A stretch of DNA of 64,000 nucleotides, from the NCBI RefSeq assembly GCF_024585165.1, contig NZ_CP029008.1, positions 744,001 through 808,000 on the forward strand. Direction: 5' to 3'. This document shows positions 44,467-53,910 of the stretch, piece after piece (within the stretch, counting starts at the first letter, position 1; each line of letters begins with the position of its first letter). A program made the translations under genes and the position numbers. The notes beneath the pieces were generated by a model, which saw only the letters and a program-made list of their open reading frames with translations, searched no databases and was not told the DNA's origin. The DNA is from Bradyrhizobium sp. WBOS07. GTDB taxonomy: Bacteria > Pseudomonadota > Alphaproteobacteria > Rhizobiales > Xanthobacteraceae.

Positions 44467-44865
44467 GTCGGGCCTCCGTGATGCATCGTGAGACGGAGGT
44501 TAGGCCAGATTTACGCGGCGTGGAAGCTGAGGAGAGTTACGGATACAGCCGGTGAACTCCCTCTCTCCGCAAGCGGCAGGGCCATCGCGCATATGGATTT
44601 CACGAGGACCGCGGGCTTGCTCCGCCTCTCCCGCTTGCGGGAGAGGCCGACGCGCCCCGGGCGATGCAAAGCATCGTCCCGCGCGCGGCGAGTGAGGGTT
44701 CTCACCACTCGGGGACATCCTCCGCAGTTCCTGGCAATCCCAGTGCGGAGACAGCCCCCACCCCAGCCCTCCCCCGCAAGCGGGAGAGGGAGCCGACTGC
44801 CAATGCCACCGCATCGTGCACACCATTTGCGACTGCCCTGCCGCAAGCGGGGAGAGGTGAAGAAG
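44467..44865. other. 399-bp gap dominated by repeats
   Basis: The gap is almost filled by the repeat cluster at 44565-44858. The short remaining stretch 44467-44564 would hold the promoter of the minus-strand gene starting at 44466. Confidence 0.6.
44565..44858. repeat. Cluster of CTCCCTCTC/AAGCGGGAGAGG repeats
   Basis: Several arms of the CCGCAAGCGG and CCCGCTTGCGGGAGAGG type occur at about 44568-44579, 44627-44645, 44771-44790 and 44840-44857, with the GGCAGGG...CATATGG motif at 44576-44597. It looks like two or more elements joined or one inserted in another. Confidence 0.65.
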
Positions 44866-45978
44866 CTACCGCGCCCCGAAATTGGTTTTGCCGAACAGCG
44901 CCTTTTGCGTGGAGGGCTGCGAGCGCCAATATTGCGGCGGGGCTTCGACCTCGCCGCCGAGCTCGGCGGCGGCGTGCCAGGCCCAGCGCGGGTCGTAGAG
45001 CATGCCGCGGGCGAGCGCGACCATGTCGGCCTTCCCGGATGCGACGATCTCCTCGGCCTGCCCGGCTTCCGTGATCAGGCCGACGGCGATGGTGGCAAGG
45101 CCGGTCTCGCGCTTGATCGCTTCTGCAAACTGCACCTGATAGCCGGGGCCGAGCGGGATCTTCTGCAGCGGCGAGACGCCGCCGGAGGAGGCATCGATCC
45201 AGTCGACGCCGCGCGCCTTCAAGGCGTTGGCGAAGGCGATGGTCTGCGCAAGGTCCCAGCCGCCCTCGACCCAGTCGGTCGAGGACACCCGCATGCCGAC
45301 CGGCTTGTCCGCGGGGAAGGCGGCGCGCACCGCGTCGAACACCTCGAGCGGAAAGCGCATGCGGTTCTCCAGGCTGCCGCCATATTCGTCGGTGCGCTTG
45401 TTGGAGATCGGCGACAGGAATTGATGCATGAGATAGCCGTGCGCGCCATGGACCTCGATGGCGTCGATGCCGAGGCGCGCGGCGCGCTTCGTGCTGTCGA
45501 CGAAGGCCTCACGGATGCGCTTCAGGCCCGCGGCATCGAGCGCGAGCGGGGCGGCCTCGCCCTCCTTGTGCGGCACGGCGGACGGGCCCACCGTCTGCCA
45601 GCCACCTTGGCTTTCCGGAATCAGCTGGCCGCCGTCCCAGGGCCGCGCGCTGCTGGCCTTGCGGCCGGCATGGGCGAGCTGCATCGCGATCGCGGTGGAG
45701 CTATGCTTGCGCACCGAGGCGAGGATCGGCGCGAGCGCGGCCTCGCAGGCATCGCTGTAGAGCCCGAGACAGCCCGGCGTGATGCGGCCGATCGCCTCGA
45801 CATGGGTCGCCTCGATGCAGAACATCGCCGCGCCCGACAGGCTGAGATTGTTGATGTGGGTGAAGTGCCAGTCGTTGGCGACGCCGTCATGGGCCGAATA
45901 TTGGCACATCGGCGACACCACGAGGCGGTTCTTCAAGGTCAGGCCGCGCAGCTTGATCGGGGAGAACAGGACGGACAT
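44866..45978 (-). CDS. NADH:flavin oxidoreductase, old yellow enzyme family (YqjM/NamA-like)
   Basis: The 370-aa FMN-dependent ene-reductase has the typical opening LFSPIKLRGLTLKNRLVVSPMCQYSAHDG (Cys-containing YqjM-type motif), MQLAHAGRKAS (flavin/substrate His-Asn region), EVHGAHGYLMHQFLSPISNKRTDEYGG (phosphate/FMN motif) and VGLITEAGQAEEIVASGKADMVALARGML. It reduces activated C=C bonds of enals, enones or similar compounds. The ATG at 45978 is preferred over the longer frame. Confidence 0.93.
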   Translation of the reverse strand: MSVLFSPIKLRGLTLKNRLVVSPMCQYSAHDGVANDWHFTHINNLSLSGAAMFCIEATHVEAIGRITPGCLGLYSDACEAALAPILASVRKHSSTAIAMQLAHAGRKASSARPWDGGQLIPESQGGWQTVGPSAVPHKEGEAAPLALDAAGLKRIREAFVDSTKRAARLGIDAIEVHGAHGYLMHQFLSPISNKRTDEYGGSLENRMRFPLEVFDAVRAAFPADKPVGMRVSSTDWVEGGWDLAQTIAFANALKARGVDWIDASSGGVSPLQKIPLGPGYQVQFAEAIKRETGLATIAVGLITEAGQAEEIVASGKADMVALARGMLYDPRWAWHAAAELGGEVEAPPQYWRSQPSTQKALFGKTNFGAR

Positions 45979-46124
45979 GCGGGGGAGTTCCGGGGGATGA
46001 GAGGGAGATGGGATCAGTGTAGTGACGGATGCGCGGAATGCCAGCGGGGCGCGGGAATGGCGGGTCGCATCGGCATGCATTCCGGCAATCGTTGGGTGGC
46101 GAGGCGACGCTGCGAACTCCGGCC

Positions 46125-46270
46125 GTCATCCCGGGGCGCGCCTCGCGCGAGCCCGGGATCCATAGCCACAGGATGGAGTCGTGGAGCGAGCTCCCACTCG
46201 GAGTTATCGCAAAACTTCCGCCTGTGGGTATGGGTCCCGGGCTCGCGCTGCGCGCGTCCCGGGACGACAG
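46125..46270. repeat. Palindromic repeat, GTCATCCCGGGGCGCG family, copy 2
   Basis: GTCATCCCGGGGCGCG, CATAGCCACAG and GTATGGGTCCCGGGCTCGC mirror the copy at 3229-3371; the right arm ends GGGACGAC. It lies between the old yellow enzyme and phytase-like genes. Confidence 0.85.
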
Positions 46271-46276
46271 CGTGCC

Positions 46277-47353
46277 CTACTCGGCCAGCGTGAATTGCAG
46301 CAGCAGCGTCCTCTGCAGCATCGAGAAATTGTCGTCGGAGATCAGCGTCAGCACGGTCTCGCCCTCGGGCGTGACGTGGGCGTCGATGCCTTCCATGTTG
46401 TCGATCTCGTGGCCGAGATCGGCGACGAACAGCGCGGGGCCGTCGACCAGCGCGCCCGGCGCGATCGCCTTCAGGGGGATCGAGCGGATGCGGATGTTGA
46501 CGCCGGTGAACCAGGAGAATTTGCGCTCGAGGATCAGCAGCTCACCGGAAGGCAGCAGCACGGCGTCGCTGATGTCGTATTTGTCGATGCGGCGCACGCT
46601 GAACTGCCCGGGCGTGGGGCCGCCGATCAGGAATGCCGTCAGATTGCCGTCGGCGTCGAGGCCGCGCTCGGAGAAGGCGATCAGGGTGCCCGCGAGCGCC
46701 TGGTCCTTGCCTTTGGGCACGACGACCAGCGCCTCCAGCCCCTTGTTGGAGGGCAGCTTGCGCACGCCCGCCGGCACCGGCATCACCTCGCCGCGGGCGC
46801 GCGTGCCGCCCTTGGCAAAATCGTAGCGCAGGATCTGGTTGACGCGCTCAAGCCCGACATAGACGAGGCTGCCGTCGCGCGCGATCGCTTCCGAATCCCA
46901 CCACAGCCGCTTCTCGGTGATCGGCCGGCCCTCGGCCCCTAACAGCGGCGCGGCTTCGACCTCGTCGAGACCGGTCATCTTGCCGTCGGCATAGCGGATG
47001 CGGCCGGTGAACCAGCCGCCCTGGTCGGAGACCGCGAGGAAGCGCTCGCCCCTGGCGTCGAGCCGGATGCCGGACAGGCCGCCGAAGCCGCGATAGGCCG
47101 AGGTCAGCACCAGGCCGCTGCGGTACTCCAGCGAGCCGAAGCGCGTGCGCGTGCGGTCGCGCGGCTCGAAATTGGGAATGGCGCGCGCATTGACCTCGAC
47201 GCTGACCGGATCGGTGACGGCGTTCTCGATCTGAAGCGGGCGCGGCGGCGGCTCGGCCGCAGCTTGCGCCAGCGCGATGCGGGAGGCTGCGAGAGTGGAG
47301 AATCCCGCCGCAGCAAGCCCGAGGAAGCTGCGGCGGGATGAATGCGTGCTCAC
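46277..47353 (-). CDS. Tat-exported esterase-like activity of phytase family protein
   Basis: The 358-aa protein begins with a twin-arginine signal ([25 protein letters not shown]) and has the beta-propeller-like stretches of the esterase/phytase-like family ([57 protein letters not shown]). The start is GTG at 47353, overlapping the cobT stop by four bases, so it is coupled to cobT. A role with cobaltochelatase is unclear; the overlap may be simply operonic. Confidence 0.8.
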   Translation of the reverse strand: MSTHSSRRSFLGLAAAGFSTLAASRIALAQAAAEPPPRPLQIENAVTDPVSVEVNARAIPNFEPRDRTRTRFGSLEYRSGLVLTSAYRGFGGLSGIRLDARGERFLAVSDQGGWFTGRIRYADGKMTGLDEVEAAPLLGAEGRPITEKRLWWDSEAIARDGSLVYVGLERVNQILRYDFAKGGTRARGEVMPVPAGVRKLPSNKGLEALVVVPKGKDQALAGTLIAFSERGLDADGNLTAFLIGGPTPGQFSVRRIDKYDISDAVLLPSGELLILERKFSWFTGVNIRIRSIPLKAIAPGALVDGPALFVADLGHEIDNMEGIDAHVTPEGETVLTLISDDNFSMLQRTLLLQFTLAE

Positions 47354-49251
47354 GAATGCAGTTTGCGTCGCGGGCGAGCGGGTGCTTGCGTGGGCGCCGT
47401 GGCGGTCTCGCTGAACAGCTCGGCGAGCTTCTCGGTGATGGCGCCGCCGAGCTCCTCGGCATCCACGATCGTTACCGCGCGGCGATAGTAGCGCGTCACG
47501 TCATGGCCGATGCCGATCGCGATCAGCTCGACCGGCGAGCGGGTCTCGATCTCCTCGATGATGTGGCGCAGGTGCCGCTCGAGGTAATTGCCGGGATTGA
47601 CCGACAGCGTGGAATCGTCGACCGGCGCACCGTCCGAGATCATCATCAGGATCTTGCGCTGCTCGGGCCGGCCGAGCAGGCGCTTGTGCGCCCAGTCCAG
47701 CGCCTCGCCGTCGATGTTCTCCTTGAGCAGACCCTCGCGCATCATCAGGCCGAGATTCTTTCGCGCACGGCGCCACGGCGCATCCGCGGACTTGTAGATG
47801 ATGTGGCGCAGATCGTTGAGGCGGCCGGGATTGGCCGGCTTGCCGGCGGCAAGCCACGCCTCGCGCGATTGCCCGCCCTTCCAGGCGCGCGTGGTGAAGC
47901 CGAGGATCTCGACCTTGACCCCGCAACGCTCCAGCGTGCGCGCGAGGATGTCGGCGCAGGTGGCCGCGACCGTGATCGGGCGCCCGCGCATCGAGCCGGA
48001 ATTGTCGAGCAGCAGCGTCACCACGGTGTCGCGGAACGTCGCCTCCTTCTCGTGCATGAAGGACAGCGGATGATAGGGATCGGTGACGACGCGCGACAGG
48101 CGCGCGGGGTCCAAAATGCCCTCTTCGAGGTCGAACTCCCAGGCGCGGTTCTGCTGCGCCATCAGGCGGCGCTGCAGGCGGTTGGCGAGGCGGGCGACGA
48201 TGCCCTGCAGATGCGCGAGCTGCTTGTCGAGATAGGCGCGCAGCCGCTCCAGCTCGTCATGGTCGCAGAGGTCCTCGGCGGCGATCACCTCGTCGAATTT
48301 GGGTGCGAAGGCGTGGTATTCCGGCCCGCGCGGCTCGTTCTTGCCGTGCTGGTTTGGACGCGTCGCCTCGCCCGGCGTCTCGTCATCGCCGAGCTCGCCG
48401 TCGTCGAAGCTGTCGGAGGTCGAGGCCTGCGCGCTTTCCATCGCGCTCTCGCTCATCTCCTCCGATGTCGCCTGGGCCTGGTCGGCGCTCATCTCCTGCG
48501 CGGCATCGGAATCGGGCGACCCTTCCGCGCCGGACTGGTCGTTGTCGCCGTCCTGGTTCTCGTCGTCGTTTTCGTCATCCTCGCTGTCGGCGTTGCGCTC
48601 GTCGCCGAGCTCGAGCGCGGTCAGGAGGTCATGCACGGCATCGCCGAACCTGGTCTGGTCCTCGACCAGCGTATCGAGCCGGTCGAGCCGCTTGCCGATC
48701 TTGTCTTCGAGGATCGGACGCCAGAGATCGACCATCTTCTTCGCAGCGGTCGGCGGCGCCATGCCGGTCAGGCGCTCGCGCACCAGCATCGCCAGCGCGT
48801 CGGCGAGCGGGGCGTCGGCGCGGTCGGTGATCTCGTCGAACTTGCCGCGATGGAAATGGTCGTCGAGCATCGCGGTGAGGTTCTTGGCCACGCCCGCCAT
48901 GCGGCGCGCGCCGATCGCCTCGACCCGCGCCTGCTCCACCGCCTCGAACACGCCGCGCGCCTGCGGATTGCCCGGCATCAGCTTGCGATGCAGCTTGGCG
49001 TCATGACAGGCGAGCTTGAGCGCGATGGAATCGGCATGGCCGCGCACGATCGCGGCATCGCGCTTGGTCATCTTGCGCGCCGGCTCGGGCAGCCGCGCCT
49101 TGCCGGGCGCGAGGCCCGGCCGCTCGGCGGCGAAGGAGACGTCGAGCTCCGGCGCCTTGGCGATCGCCTTCAGGCAGGAGGCGACCGAGCGCTTGAACGG
49201 CTCGGTCGGCGCTTCCTTGCTGCTGCGGAATTTGGAGTTGGAGGTGGTCAT
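47350..49251 (-). CDS. cobT: Aerobic cobaltochelatase subunit CobT
   Basis: This 633-aa subunit, with CobS and CobN, inserts cobalt into hydrogenobyrinate a,c-diamide in the aerobic B12 pathway. The central 100 residues are extremely acidic ([20 protein letters not shown] and on), and the C-terminal VWA domain has the MIDAS motif [10 protein letters not shown] and [37 protein letters not shown] precedes it. Length and architecture match CobT. It follows cobS after a 142-bp gap that contains a palindrome. CobN is not in this window. Confidence 0.95.
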   Translation of the reverse strand: MTTSNSKFRSSKEAPTEPFKRSVASCLKAIAKAPELDVSFAAERPGLAPGKARLPEPARKMTKRDAAIVRGHADSIALKLACHDAKLHRKLMPGNPQARGVFEAVEQARVEAIGARRMAGVAKNLTAMLDDHFHRGKFDEITDRADAPLADALAMLVRERLTGMAPPTAAKKMVDLWRPILEDKIGKRLDRLDTLVEDQTRFGDAVHDLLTALELGDERNADSEDDENDDENQDGDNDQSGAEGSPDSDAAQEMSADQAQATSEEMSESAMESAQASTSDSFDDGELGDDETPGEATRPNQHGKNEPRGPEYHAFAPKFDEVIAAEDLCDHDELERLRAYLDKQLAHLQGIVARLANRLQRRLMAQQNRAWEFDLEEGILDPARLSRVVTDPYHPLSFMHEKEATFRDTVVTLLLDNSGSMRGRPITVAATCADILARTLERCGVKVEILGFTTRAWKGGQSREAWLAAGKPANPGRLNDLRHIIYKSADAPWRRARKNLGLMMREGLLKENIDGEALDWAHKRLLGRPEQRKILMMISDGAPVDDSTLSVNPGNYLERHLRHIIEEIETRSPVELIAIGIGHDVTRYYRRAVTIVDAEELGGAITEKLAELFSETATAPTQAPARPRRKLHS

Positions 49252-49262
49252 CTGACCCTATC

Positions 49263-49380
49263 TGTCGTCCCGGCGAACGCCGGGACCATAACCACCGGCC
49301 GCTCTTGTGTCAGGAAACTATCAGCGTCGTTTCAATCGAGACATCACGCGGTATGGGTCCCGGCGTTCGCCGGGACGACA
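49263..49380. repeat. Palindromic repeat, TGTCGTCCCGGCG family, between cobS and cobT
   Basis: TGTCGTCCCGGCGAACGCCGGGA and TCCCGGCGTTCGCCGGGACGACA form near-perfect ends, each a hairpin. The centre includes CATAACCACCGG and CACGCGGTATGGG, shared with 43191-43340. It lies within the cobS-cobT transcript. Confidence 0.9.
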
Positions 49381-49393
49381 CACCGAGAGAACT

Positions 49394-50392
49394 TCAGCTC
49401 AGCGCCACGTTGACCGCCGATTCCGGCAGCTCGGCGTTGAAGCAGCGCTGGTAGAACTCGGCGACCAGGGGACGCTCGAGCTCGTCGCACTTGTTGAGGA
49501 AGGTGACGCGGAACGCAAAGCCGATATCGCCGAAGATGTCGGCATTCTCCGCCCAGGTGATCACCGTGCGCGGGCTCATCACCGTCGACAGGTCGCCGTT
49601 GGCGAAGGCGTTGCGGGTGAGATCGGCAAGGCGCACCATCTTGTTGACGATGTCGCGGCCTTCGCTGGTGCGATAGTGCTTGGCCTTGGCCAGCACGATC
49701 TCCACCTCCTCGTCATGGCTGAGATAGTTCAGCGTGGTGACGATCGACCAGCGGTCCATCTGGCCCTGGTTGATCTGCTGGGTGCCGTGATAGAGGCCCG
49801 ACGTGTCGCCGAGACCGACCGTGTTCGCCGTGGCGAACAGGCGGAACGCCGGATGCGGCTTGATCACCTTGTTCTGGTCCAGCAGCGTCAGGCGTCCGGA
49901 GACCTCCAGCACGCGCTGGATCACGAACATCACGTCGGGGCGGCCGGCGTCGTATTCGTCGAACACCAGCGCGACGTTGTGCTGCAGCGCCCAGGGCAGG
50001 ATGCCGTCGCGGAATTCGGTGACCTGCTTGCCGTCGCGGACCACGATGGAATCCTTGCCGACGAGATCGATACGGCTGATGTGGCTGTCGAGGTTGACGC
50101 GCACGCAGGGCCAGTTCAGGCGGGCTGCGACCTGCTCGATATGGGTGGATTTGCCGGTGCCGTGATAGCCGGTCACCATGACGCGGCGGTTGCGGGCAAA
50201 GCCGGCGAGAATGGCGAGCGTGGTGGCGCGGTCGAAGCGGTAATCGGAATCGACTTCGGGCACATGAGGATCGACTTCGGAATAGGCGGGGACTTCGAGA
50301 TCGCTGTCGATCCCGAACACCTGGCGCACCGACACCTTCATGTCGGGCAGACCGGAAACTTCCTCAACTTTGGACATGGCGGCGGTCGTCAT
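49394..50392 (-). CDS. cobS: Aerobic cobaltochelatase subunit CobS
   Basis: This 332-aa AAA+ ATPase subunit has the CobS N-terminus ([27 protein letters not shown]), Walker [16 protein letters not shown], Walker [14 protein letters not shown], and [27 protein letters not shown] (sensor and pore region). It forms rings with CobT. The start at 50392 (MTTAAMSK) is supported by GGAGGATTG just upstream. Confidence 0.96.
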   Translation of the reverse strand: MTTAAMSKVEEVSGLPDMKVSVRQVFGIDSDLEVPAYSEVDPHVPEVDSDYRFDRATTLAILAGFARNRRVMVTGYHGTGKSTHIEQVAARLNWPCVRVNLDSHISRIDLVGKDSIVVRDGKQVTEFRDGILPWALQHNVALVFDEYDAGRPDVMFVIQRVLEVSGRLTLLDQNKVIKPHPAFRLFATANTVGLGDTSGLYHGTQQINQGQMDRWSIVTTLNYLSHDEEVEIVLAKAKHYRTSEGRDIVNKMVRLADLTRNAFANGDLSTVMSPRTVITWAENADIFGDIGFAFRVTFLNKCDELERPLVAEFYQRCFNAELPESAVNVALS

Positions 50393-50690
50393 CAATCCTC
50401 CGAGGTCCCGGGCGGTCCCGAAACCGGTTATTCGCACGTTGGCTGCGGCTGGGTGCTGAAACTCAACCTAGCAGAGACAGATGGCCGGCAGAAGCCCGCC
50501 CGCCAATCAAAGTTCCGTTGTCTTTTCATTTAGATAGGCAAGGATCGCAGTTTTTGGAGGTCTGCCTTGCGAATCATGCCCAAATTCAGGCGGGTTCGCG
50601 GGTGACCCGCCCACGCGAATGGCGCTTTGGCCGCGCGCCCCTACTTATGTAGGGTCGGAAAGCCCCGTGCTCCAGCCCGCCAGAGACGAC

Positions 50691-51350
50691 GTGACGTCCT
50701 TTCTCGATCCCCTCATCTCCTTCGTCTCCGCCCATCCGTGGCTGGCCTATCTGACCCTGTTCCTGGCGGCGCTGCTCGAGGCCGTCCCGGTGGTGGGCTC
50801 GGTGATCCCCGGCTCGACCATCATCCTGGCGCTGAGCGCGTTGGTGCCGGGCGGCGAACTCAAGCTGCAATGGGTGTTGCTGGCGGCCGCGCTCGGCGCA
50901 GTGCTCGGCGACGGCTCGGCCTACTGGATCGGTCACCGGCGCCAGCGCGAGATCCTCAACACCTGGCCGCTGACCAACTACCCGCGCGTGGTCGCCGAGA
51001 GCGAGAGCTTCTTCAACCGCTTCGGCACCTGGGCCGTGTTCTTCGCCCGCTTCGTGCCGCCGATCCGTGCCTTCGTGCCGGTCACGGCCGGCGCGCTGGG
51101 GATGACGCCCGCGAGGTTCTACGCGGTGAACATCCCGGCGATCCTGGCCTGGGCGCCCGCCCATGTGCTGCCGGGCGTGCTGGCGGTGTCGGCGCTGCAC
51201 GAATATGCCGGGTTGCATTATCATGGGCATGTCGGCAAGCACGTCTGGATGCTGACCGTGGTTGGGGTGGCGGCCGTCCTGGGGATGGCGGTGTGGATTT
51301 ATCGCCGGCGGCAGAATGGCGTCGTCGCAGAGGCGAAGCCGCGGGGGTAA
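50691..51350 (+). CDS. DedA-family membrane protein
   Basis: The 219-aa protein has about four to five hydrophobic helices and the DedA signature FFARFVPPIRAFVPVTAGALGMTPARFYAVNIPAILAWAP, preceded by GDGSAYWIGHR. DedA/UPF proteins flip or transport phospholipid carriers such as undecaprenyl phosphate. I picked GTG 50691 because VTSFLDPLISFVSAHPWLAY is the family start; the frame is open to 50619. Confidence in the exact start is moderate. Confidence 0.83.
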   Translation: MTSFLDPLISFVSAHPWLAYLTLFLAALLEAVPVVGSVIPGSTIILALSALVPGGELKLQWVLLAAALGAVLGDGSAYWIGHRRQREILNTWPLTNYPRVVAESESFFNRFGTWAVFFARFVPPIRAFVPVTAGALGMTPARFYAVNIPAILAWAPAHVLPGVLAVSALHEYAGLHYHGHVGKHVWMLTVVGVAAVLGMAVWIYRRRQNGVVAEAKPRG

Positions 51351-51386
51351 CGGCATCAAGAAGCCCCTGCATCTTATCGCCGGACC

Positions 51387-51392
51387 TATAAT
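51387..51392 (+). promoter_or_regulatory. Candidate -10 box for the MazE-like gene
   Basis: TATAAT at 51387-51392 matches consensus exactly, which is rare in this GC-rich genome, and is about 30 bases upstream of the ATG at 51424. A matching -35 is weak (CTGCAT about 16 bases earlier). Confidence 0.4.
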
Positions 51393-51423
51393 GCGATACA
51401 GTGTAACCCATCACGCCGGGGAC

Positions 51424-51642
51424 ATGTCCGATGACGCGTCCGCAAAAAGGATGAAAATGGTGCACCAACGGCGGCGCACGAGGGAGTTGCGCGAAGTGCG
51501 CCTCGTGTTGGCCGATGCCCGTTCGCGATCAGTTCAGCGGCGAGTGGCGAAGCAGGTTGCCAGCCTCGCTTCCGAACGCGAGCTCGACGCGCTCCAGTGG
51601 ATCGAGCAGGTCTCCGAGTTTGATGCAGATGCAACGCGGTGA
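51424..51642 (+). CDS. Lone MazE-like antitoxin (DUF3018 type)
   Basis: The 72-aa protein MSDDASAKRMKMVHQRRRTR continues with ELREVRLVLADARSRSVQRR and then a helical AKQVASLASERELDALQWIEQV. This order resembles DUF3018 MazE-type antitoxins (MKxVxxHRxR, VQIWVPDTRS, helix). No MazF-like gene follows: the next gene is on the opposite strand. ATG 51391 in frame is an alternative but would leave no room for a transcript start after the TATAAT box. Confidence 0.55.
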   Translation: MSDDASAKRMKMVHQRRRTRELREVRLVLADARSRSVQRRVAKQVASLASERELDALQWIEQVSEFDADATR

Positions 51643-51683
51643 CGTGGTTGGGACCGGCGACTCTGGCAAGCTTGTGTTTGGCG

Positions 51684-52190
51684 CTAAGACGCTTCCGGTG
51701 GGAGAATAGTTGCTAGGCTTTCTTCTATATCCACACCATACAGGTATCCGAGCAGCGCAAGCTGCTGGCCGAAGACGGCACGGAGTTTTCCCAATTCAAT
51801 GAAGAACTGCTCCTGCTCCCAGATATAGTCGCCTCGCATCATTCCTCGGTCGTTTTCGTAAGCCTTTGCACTGGTGAGCGTTAGGAAATCCCGGCATGAC
51901 GCTCGCATAATGCGCAAAGCGTCTTTCGCAGGTGAATTGTCACCGACCCGCTTGAGGCCGTTTGTCAGCTCGTCTCGGATTTTGAGGAGTGATTGGACGA
52001 CGTGGCTGGGTTCTTCCCAGACGGCTTGCGAGTACAAGGCTCGCTTGTCCTCAAGAGCCGTGATGATGTCCCGTACGACCACGCGTTCCGGTTCGGGGGC
52101 TTTCCAGCTCATCCCGAAGCCGAGCGCGGAAATACCGGCGATGCGACTGACCAGCGACTGTGACTGCACCTTAGCGCGTTTGGCTCTCAT
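51684..52190 (-). CDS. Uncharacterised small protein (possibly DUF6650)
   Basis: The 168-aa protein (start MRAKRAKVQS) has a middle portion ISALGFGMSWKAPEPERVVVRDIITALEDKRALYSQAVWEEPSHVVQSLLKIRDEL that I associate from memory with a family of uncharacterised proteins (DUF6650), but I cannot confirm it. It is mostly helical, with no signal peptide. The upstream 46-aa ORF may be co-transcribed. Function unknown. Confidence 0.6.
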   Translation of the reverse strand: MRAKRAKVQSQSLVSRIAGISALGFGMSWKAPEPERVVVRDIITALEDKRALYSQAVWEEPSHVVQSLLKIRDELTNGLKRVGDNSPAKDALRIMRASCRDFLTLTSAKAYENDRGMMRGDYIWEQEQFFIELGKLRAVFGQQLALLGYLYGVDIEESLATILPPEAS

Positions 52191-52245
52191 GCTTCCGCCT
52201 CCAACCCGAGGTAGAATACCCCGCCTCCGACGAAGAAGTCGACGA

Positions 52246-52386
52246 TCAAGGACGGAGCCCCCAGGCCGCCAAACCGAGTACGGCCAGCATGATGATGACG
52301 AAAGCCGAAATGCCGAGCGGGCCTTCGGCCTCCCCCTCGACAAACCGGAATATCCTCACCACTAGGCGGTTTCGTCTGGTTGACAT
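52246..52386 (-). CDS. Small membrane protein, 46 aa
   Basis: A 46-codon frame reads MSTRRNRLVVRIF... and then LGISAFVIIMLAVLGLAAWG, a clear single membrane helix, ending in RP. Its stop is 56 bases upstream of the 52190 start. The Shine-Dalgarno is weak. The positive-inside N-terminus and clean helix support a real small membrane protein, but chance cannot be excluded. Confidence 0.4.
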   Translation of the reverse strand: MSTRRNRLVVRIFRFVEGEAEGPLGISAFVIIMLAVLGLAAWGLRP

Positions 52387-52613
52387 GGTGGGTCTCTAAG
52401 AAGCGCTTCTAGATGCTCATCATCGGCCGACGCCTGTCGAACCGACATACCGAAGCGCGATGTTAAGTGAGCCCGGGCGGCGTCAACCGCGATCAGACCC
52501 CTTTGTCTCACGGCGACGAAGCGAGGGCGACTCATAAAGGCCCCGAAATAATGAGTCAGGATTGTAGAGGGGCATCAGCAAGCTTTACGTAAAAAGCTCG
52601 CAAGCTGGAGAGG
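52387..52613. other. Gap between the small genes and the citrate synthase cluster
   Basis: This 227-bp gap shows no clear gene or repeat. It would hold the promoter for the minus-strand small membrane protein and the 3' end of the citrate synthase transcript. Confidence 0.4.
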
Positions 52614-53831
52614 TCAGGAGCCCCCCACCCTCCGCCCCGGCGCCGGCCCGACATACCTGGCCCTTGGCCTGATCAACTTCCCGAACTGCAATTGCTCGCT
52701 GGCATGGGCGATCCAGCCGACGCTGCGGGCCATCGCGAACAGAGCGAGCTCGCTGCCTCCTGGCAGGCGCAGGGCGTGCACGAGCACGGCGAGCGCATAG
52801 TCGATGTTGACGAACTCGCCGGTGGCTTCCGCGATGCGCTCCGGCACCTCGCGGGTGAATTTGCGCGGCGCGCCGGCGCGCGTCAGTGCGTTCAGCAGCG
52901 ACTGCGCGCGCGGATCGCCGCGCTTGTAGACGCCGTGGCCGAAGCCGGCAAAACGCTCGCCGAGCGCGACGCGCTCGCGCACCATGGGCTCGACGTCGCG
53001 GTCGATCAGCGTCTTGACGAGTTGCGAGGCCAGCACGCCGGCGCCGCCATGCTGCGGCCCTTTCAACGCGGCAAGGCCGGCGATGACGGCATCGTACAGG
53101 TTGAGGCCGGTCGAGGCCGCGCAGCGCGCGGTGAAGGTCGAGGCGTTCAGCTCGTGATCGGCGAGCAGGACGAGGGCGCGGCGGATCAGGTCGGGCGCAT
53201 GCTTGTGGTCCGGCGCCCAGGCGGTTGCGACCTGCTGATGCAACGGCTCGGCCGAGGGCTCGGCATTGAGCATGGTCGCCACCAGCAGCCGGACGATGCG
53301 CGCGCCCACCATGGCGCGGCCGTCGGGCGCGCGGGTGAAGGCGCGGGGATCGGCGCTGGCGGCCAGCGCGAACACGGCGATGGCGCGGTCGATCGGCGCC
53401 GCGCGGCGTGCGGCCGCGGCGATCGCACGCATCTCCTCGGAGAGCTCAGGTTGGTTGTCGGCGGCGAAAGGATCGACGTCGGAGACATCCCAGAGCAGCG
53501 TCGCGGCGTGCTCCAGCGTGCCGTTCTCGGAGAGATCGACGCAGTTGACGCCGCGATAGATCGCGCCCTCCTCCGTGATGGTCGAGATCTCGGTGTCCAT
53601 CACCGGCAGGTCGGCATCGAAGCTGCGCAGGCCGCGCGGCTCCGGCGACGGCACCCGGCGCTCCTTCAGCGCCCGGACATCCTCGGCGCGGTAGCGGTTC
53701 TTCCGCGAATCCGGCGTCGGCTCGGAGCGGATCAAACCGCGGCTGACATAGGCGTAGAGCGTGGCCGGCGAGATCGCGAGCTCGGCCGCGGCCTCCCGAG
53801 CGGAGAGATAGAGTCCTTCCGGATTTTTCAT
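52614..53831 (-). CDS. Citrate synthase-family protein with N-terminal MerR-like HTH
   Basis: The 405-aa protein joins a DNA-binding helix-turn-helix (residues 8-55: YLSAREAAAELAISPATLYAYVSRGLIRSEP, then NRYRAEDVRALKER) to a full citrate synthase domain. Catalytic positions are His in GPQHGGAG, His in GFGHGVYKRGDPRA and Asp in FVNIDYALAVL, and the C-terminal substrate Arg is in IRPRARYVG. It may condense oxaloacetate or a similar keto acid with an acyl-CoA. ATG 53831 is used; TTG 53849 in frame would fall inside the operator repeats. Inverted repeats directly abut the start codon, suggesting autoregulation. It is divergent from the second paralogue at 53911. Confidence 0.88.
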   Translation of the reverse strand: MKNPEGLYLSAREAAAELAISPATLYAYVSRGLIRSEPTPDSRKNRYRAEDVRALKERRVPSPEPRGLRSFDADLPVMDTEISTITEEGAIYRGVNCVDLSENGTLEHAATLLWDVSDVDPFAADNQPELSEEMRAIAAAARRAAPIDRAIAVFALAASADPRAFTRAPDGRAMVGARIVRLLVATMLNAEPSAEPLHQQVATAWAPDHKHAPDLIRRALVLLADHELNASTFTARCAASTGLNLYDAVIAGLAALKGPQHGGAGVLASQLVKTLIDRDVEPMVRERVALGERFAGFGHGVYKRGDPRAQSLLNALTRAGAPRKFTREVPERIAEATGEFVNIDYALAVLVHALRLPGGSELALFAMARSVGWIAHASEQLQFGKLIRPRARYVGPAPGRRVGGS

Positions 53832-53832
53832 A

Positions 53833-53860
53833 TTGATTGATGTAATCAAGATTGATCAAT
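53833..53860. promoter_or_regulatory. Candidate operator: two inverted repeats between citrate synthase genes
   Basis: TTGATT-N5-AATCAA (53833-53849) is a perfect 17-bp inverted repeat. Adjacent ATTGATCAAT (53851-53860) is a perfect 10-bp palindrome. They start two bases upstream of the HTH-citrate synthase ATG and lie 50 bp from the divergent gene, so one bound dimer could control both. Confidence 0.6.
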
Positions 53861-53910
53861 GTGTCGAGAGGCCTGACCTTAGCTGCTCCCGTGAACAGGA
53901 GATTTGGGCC

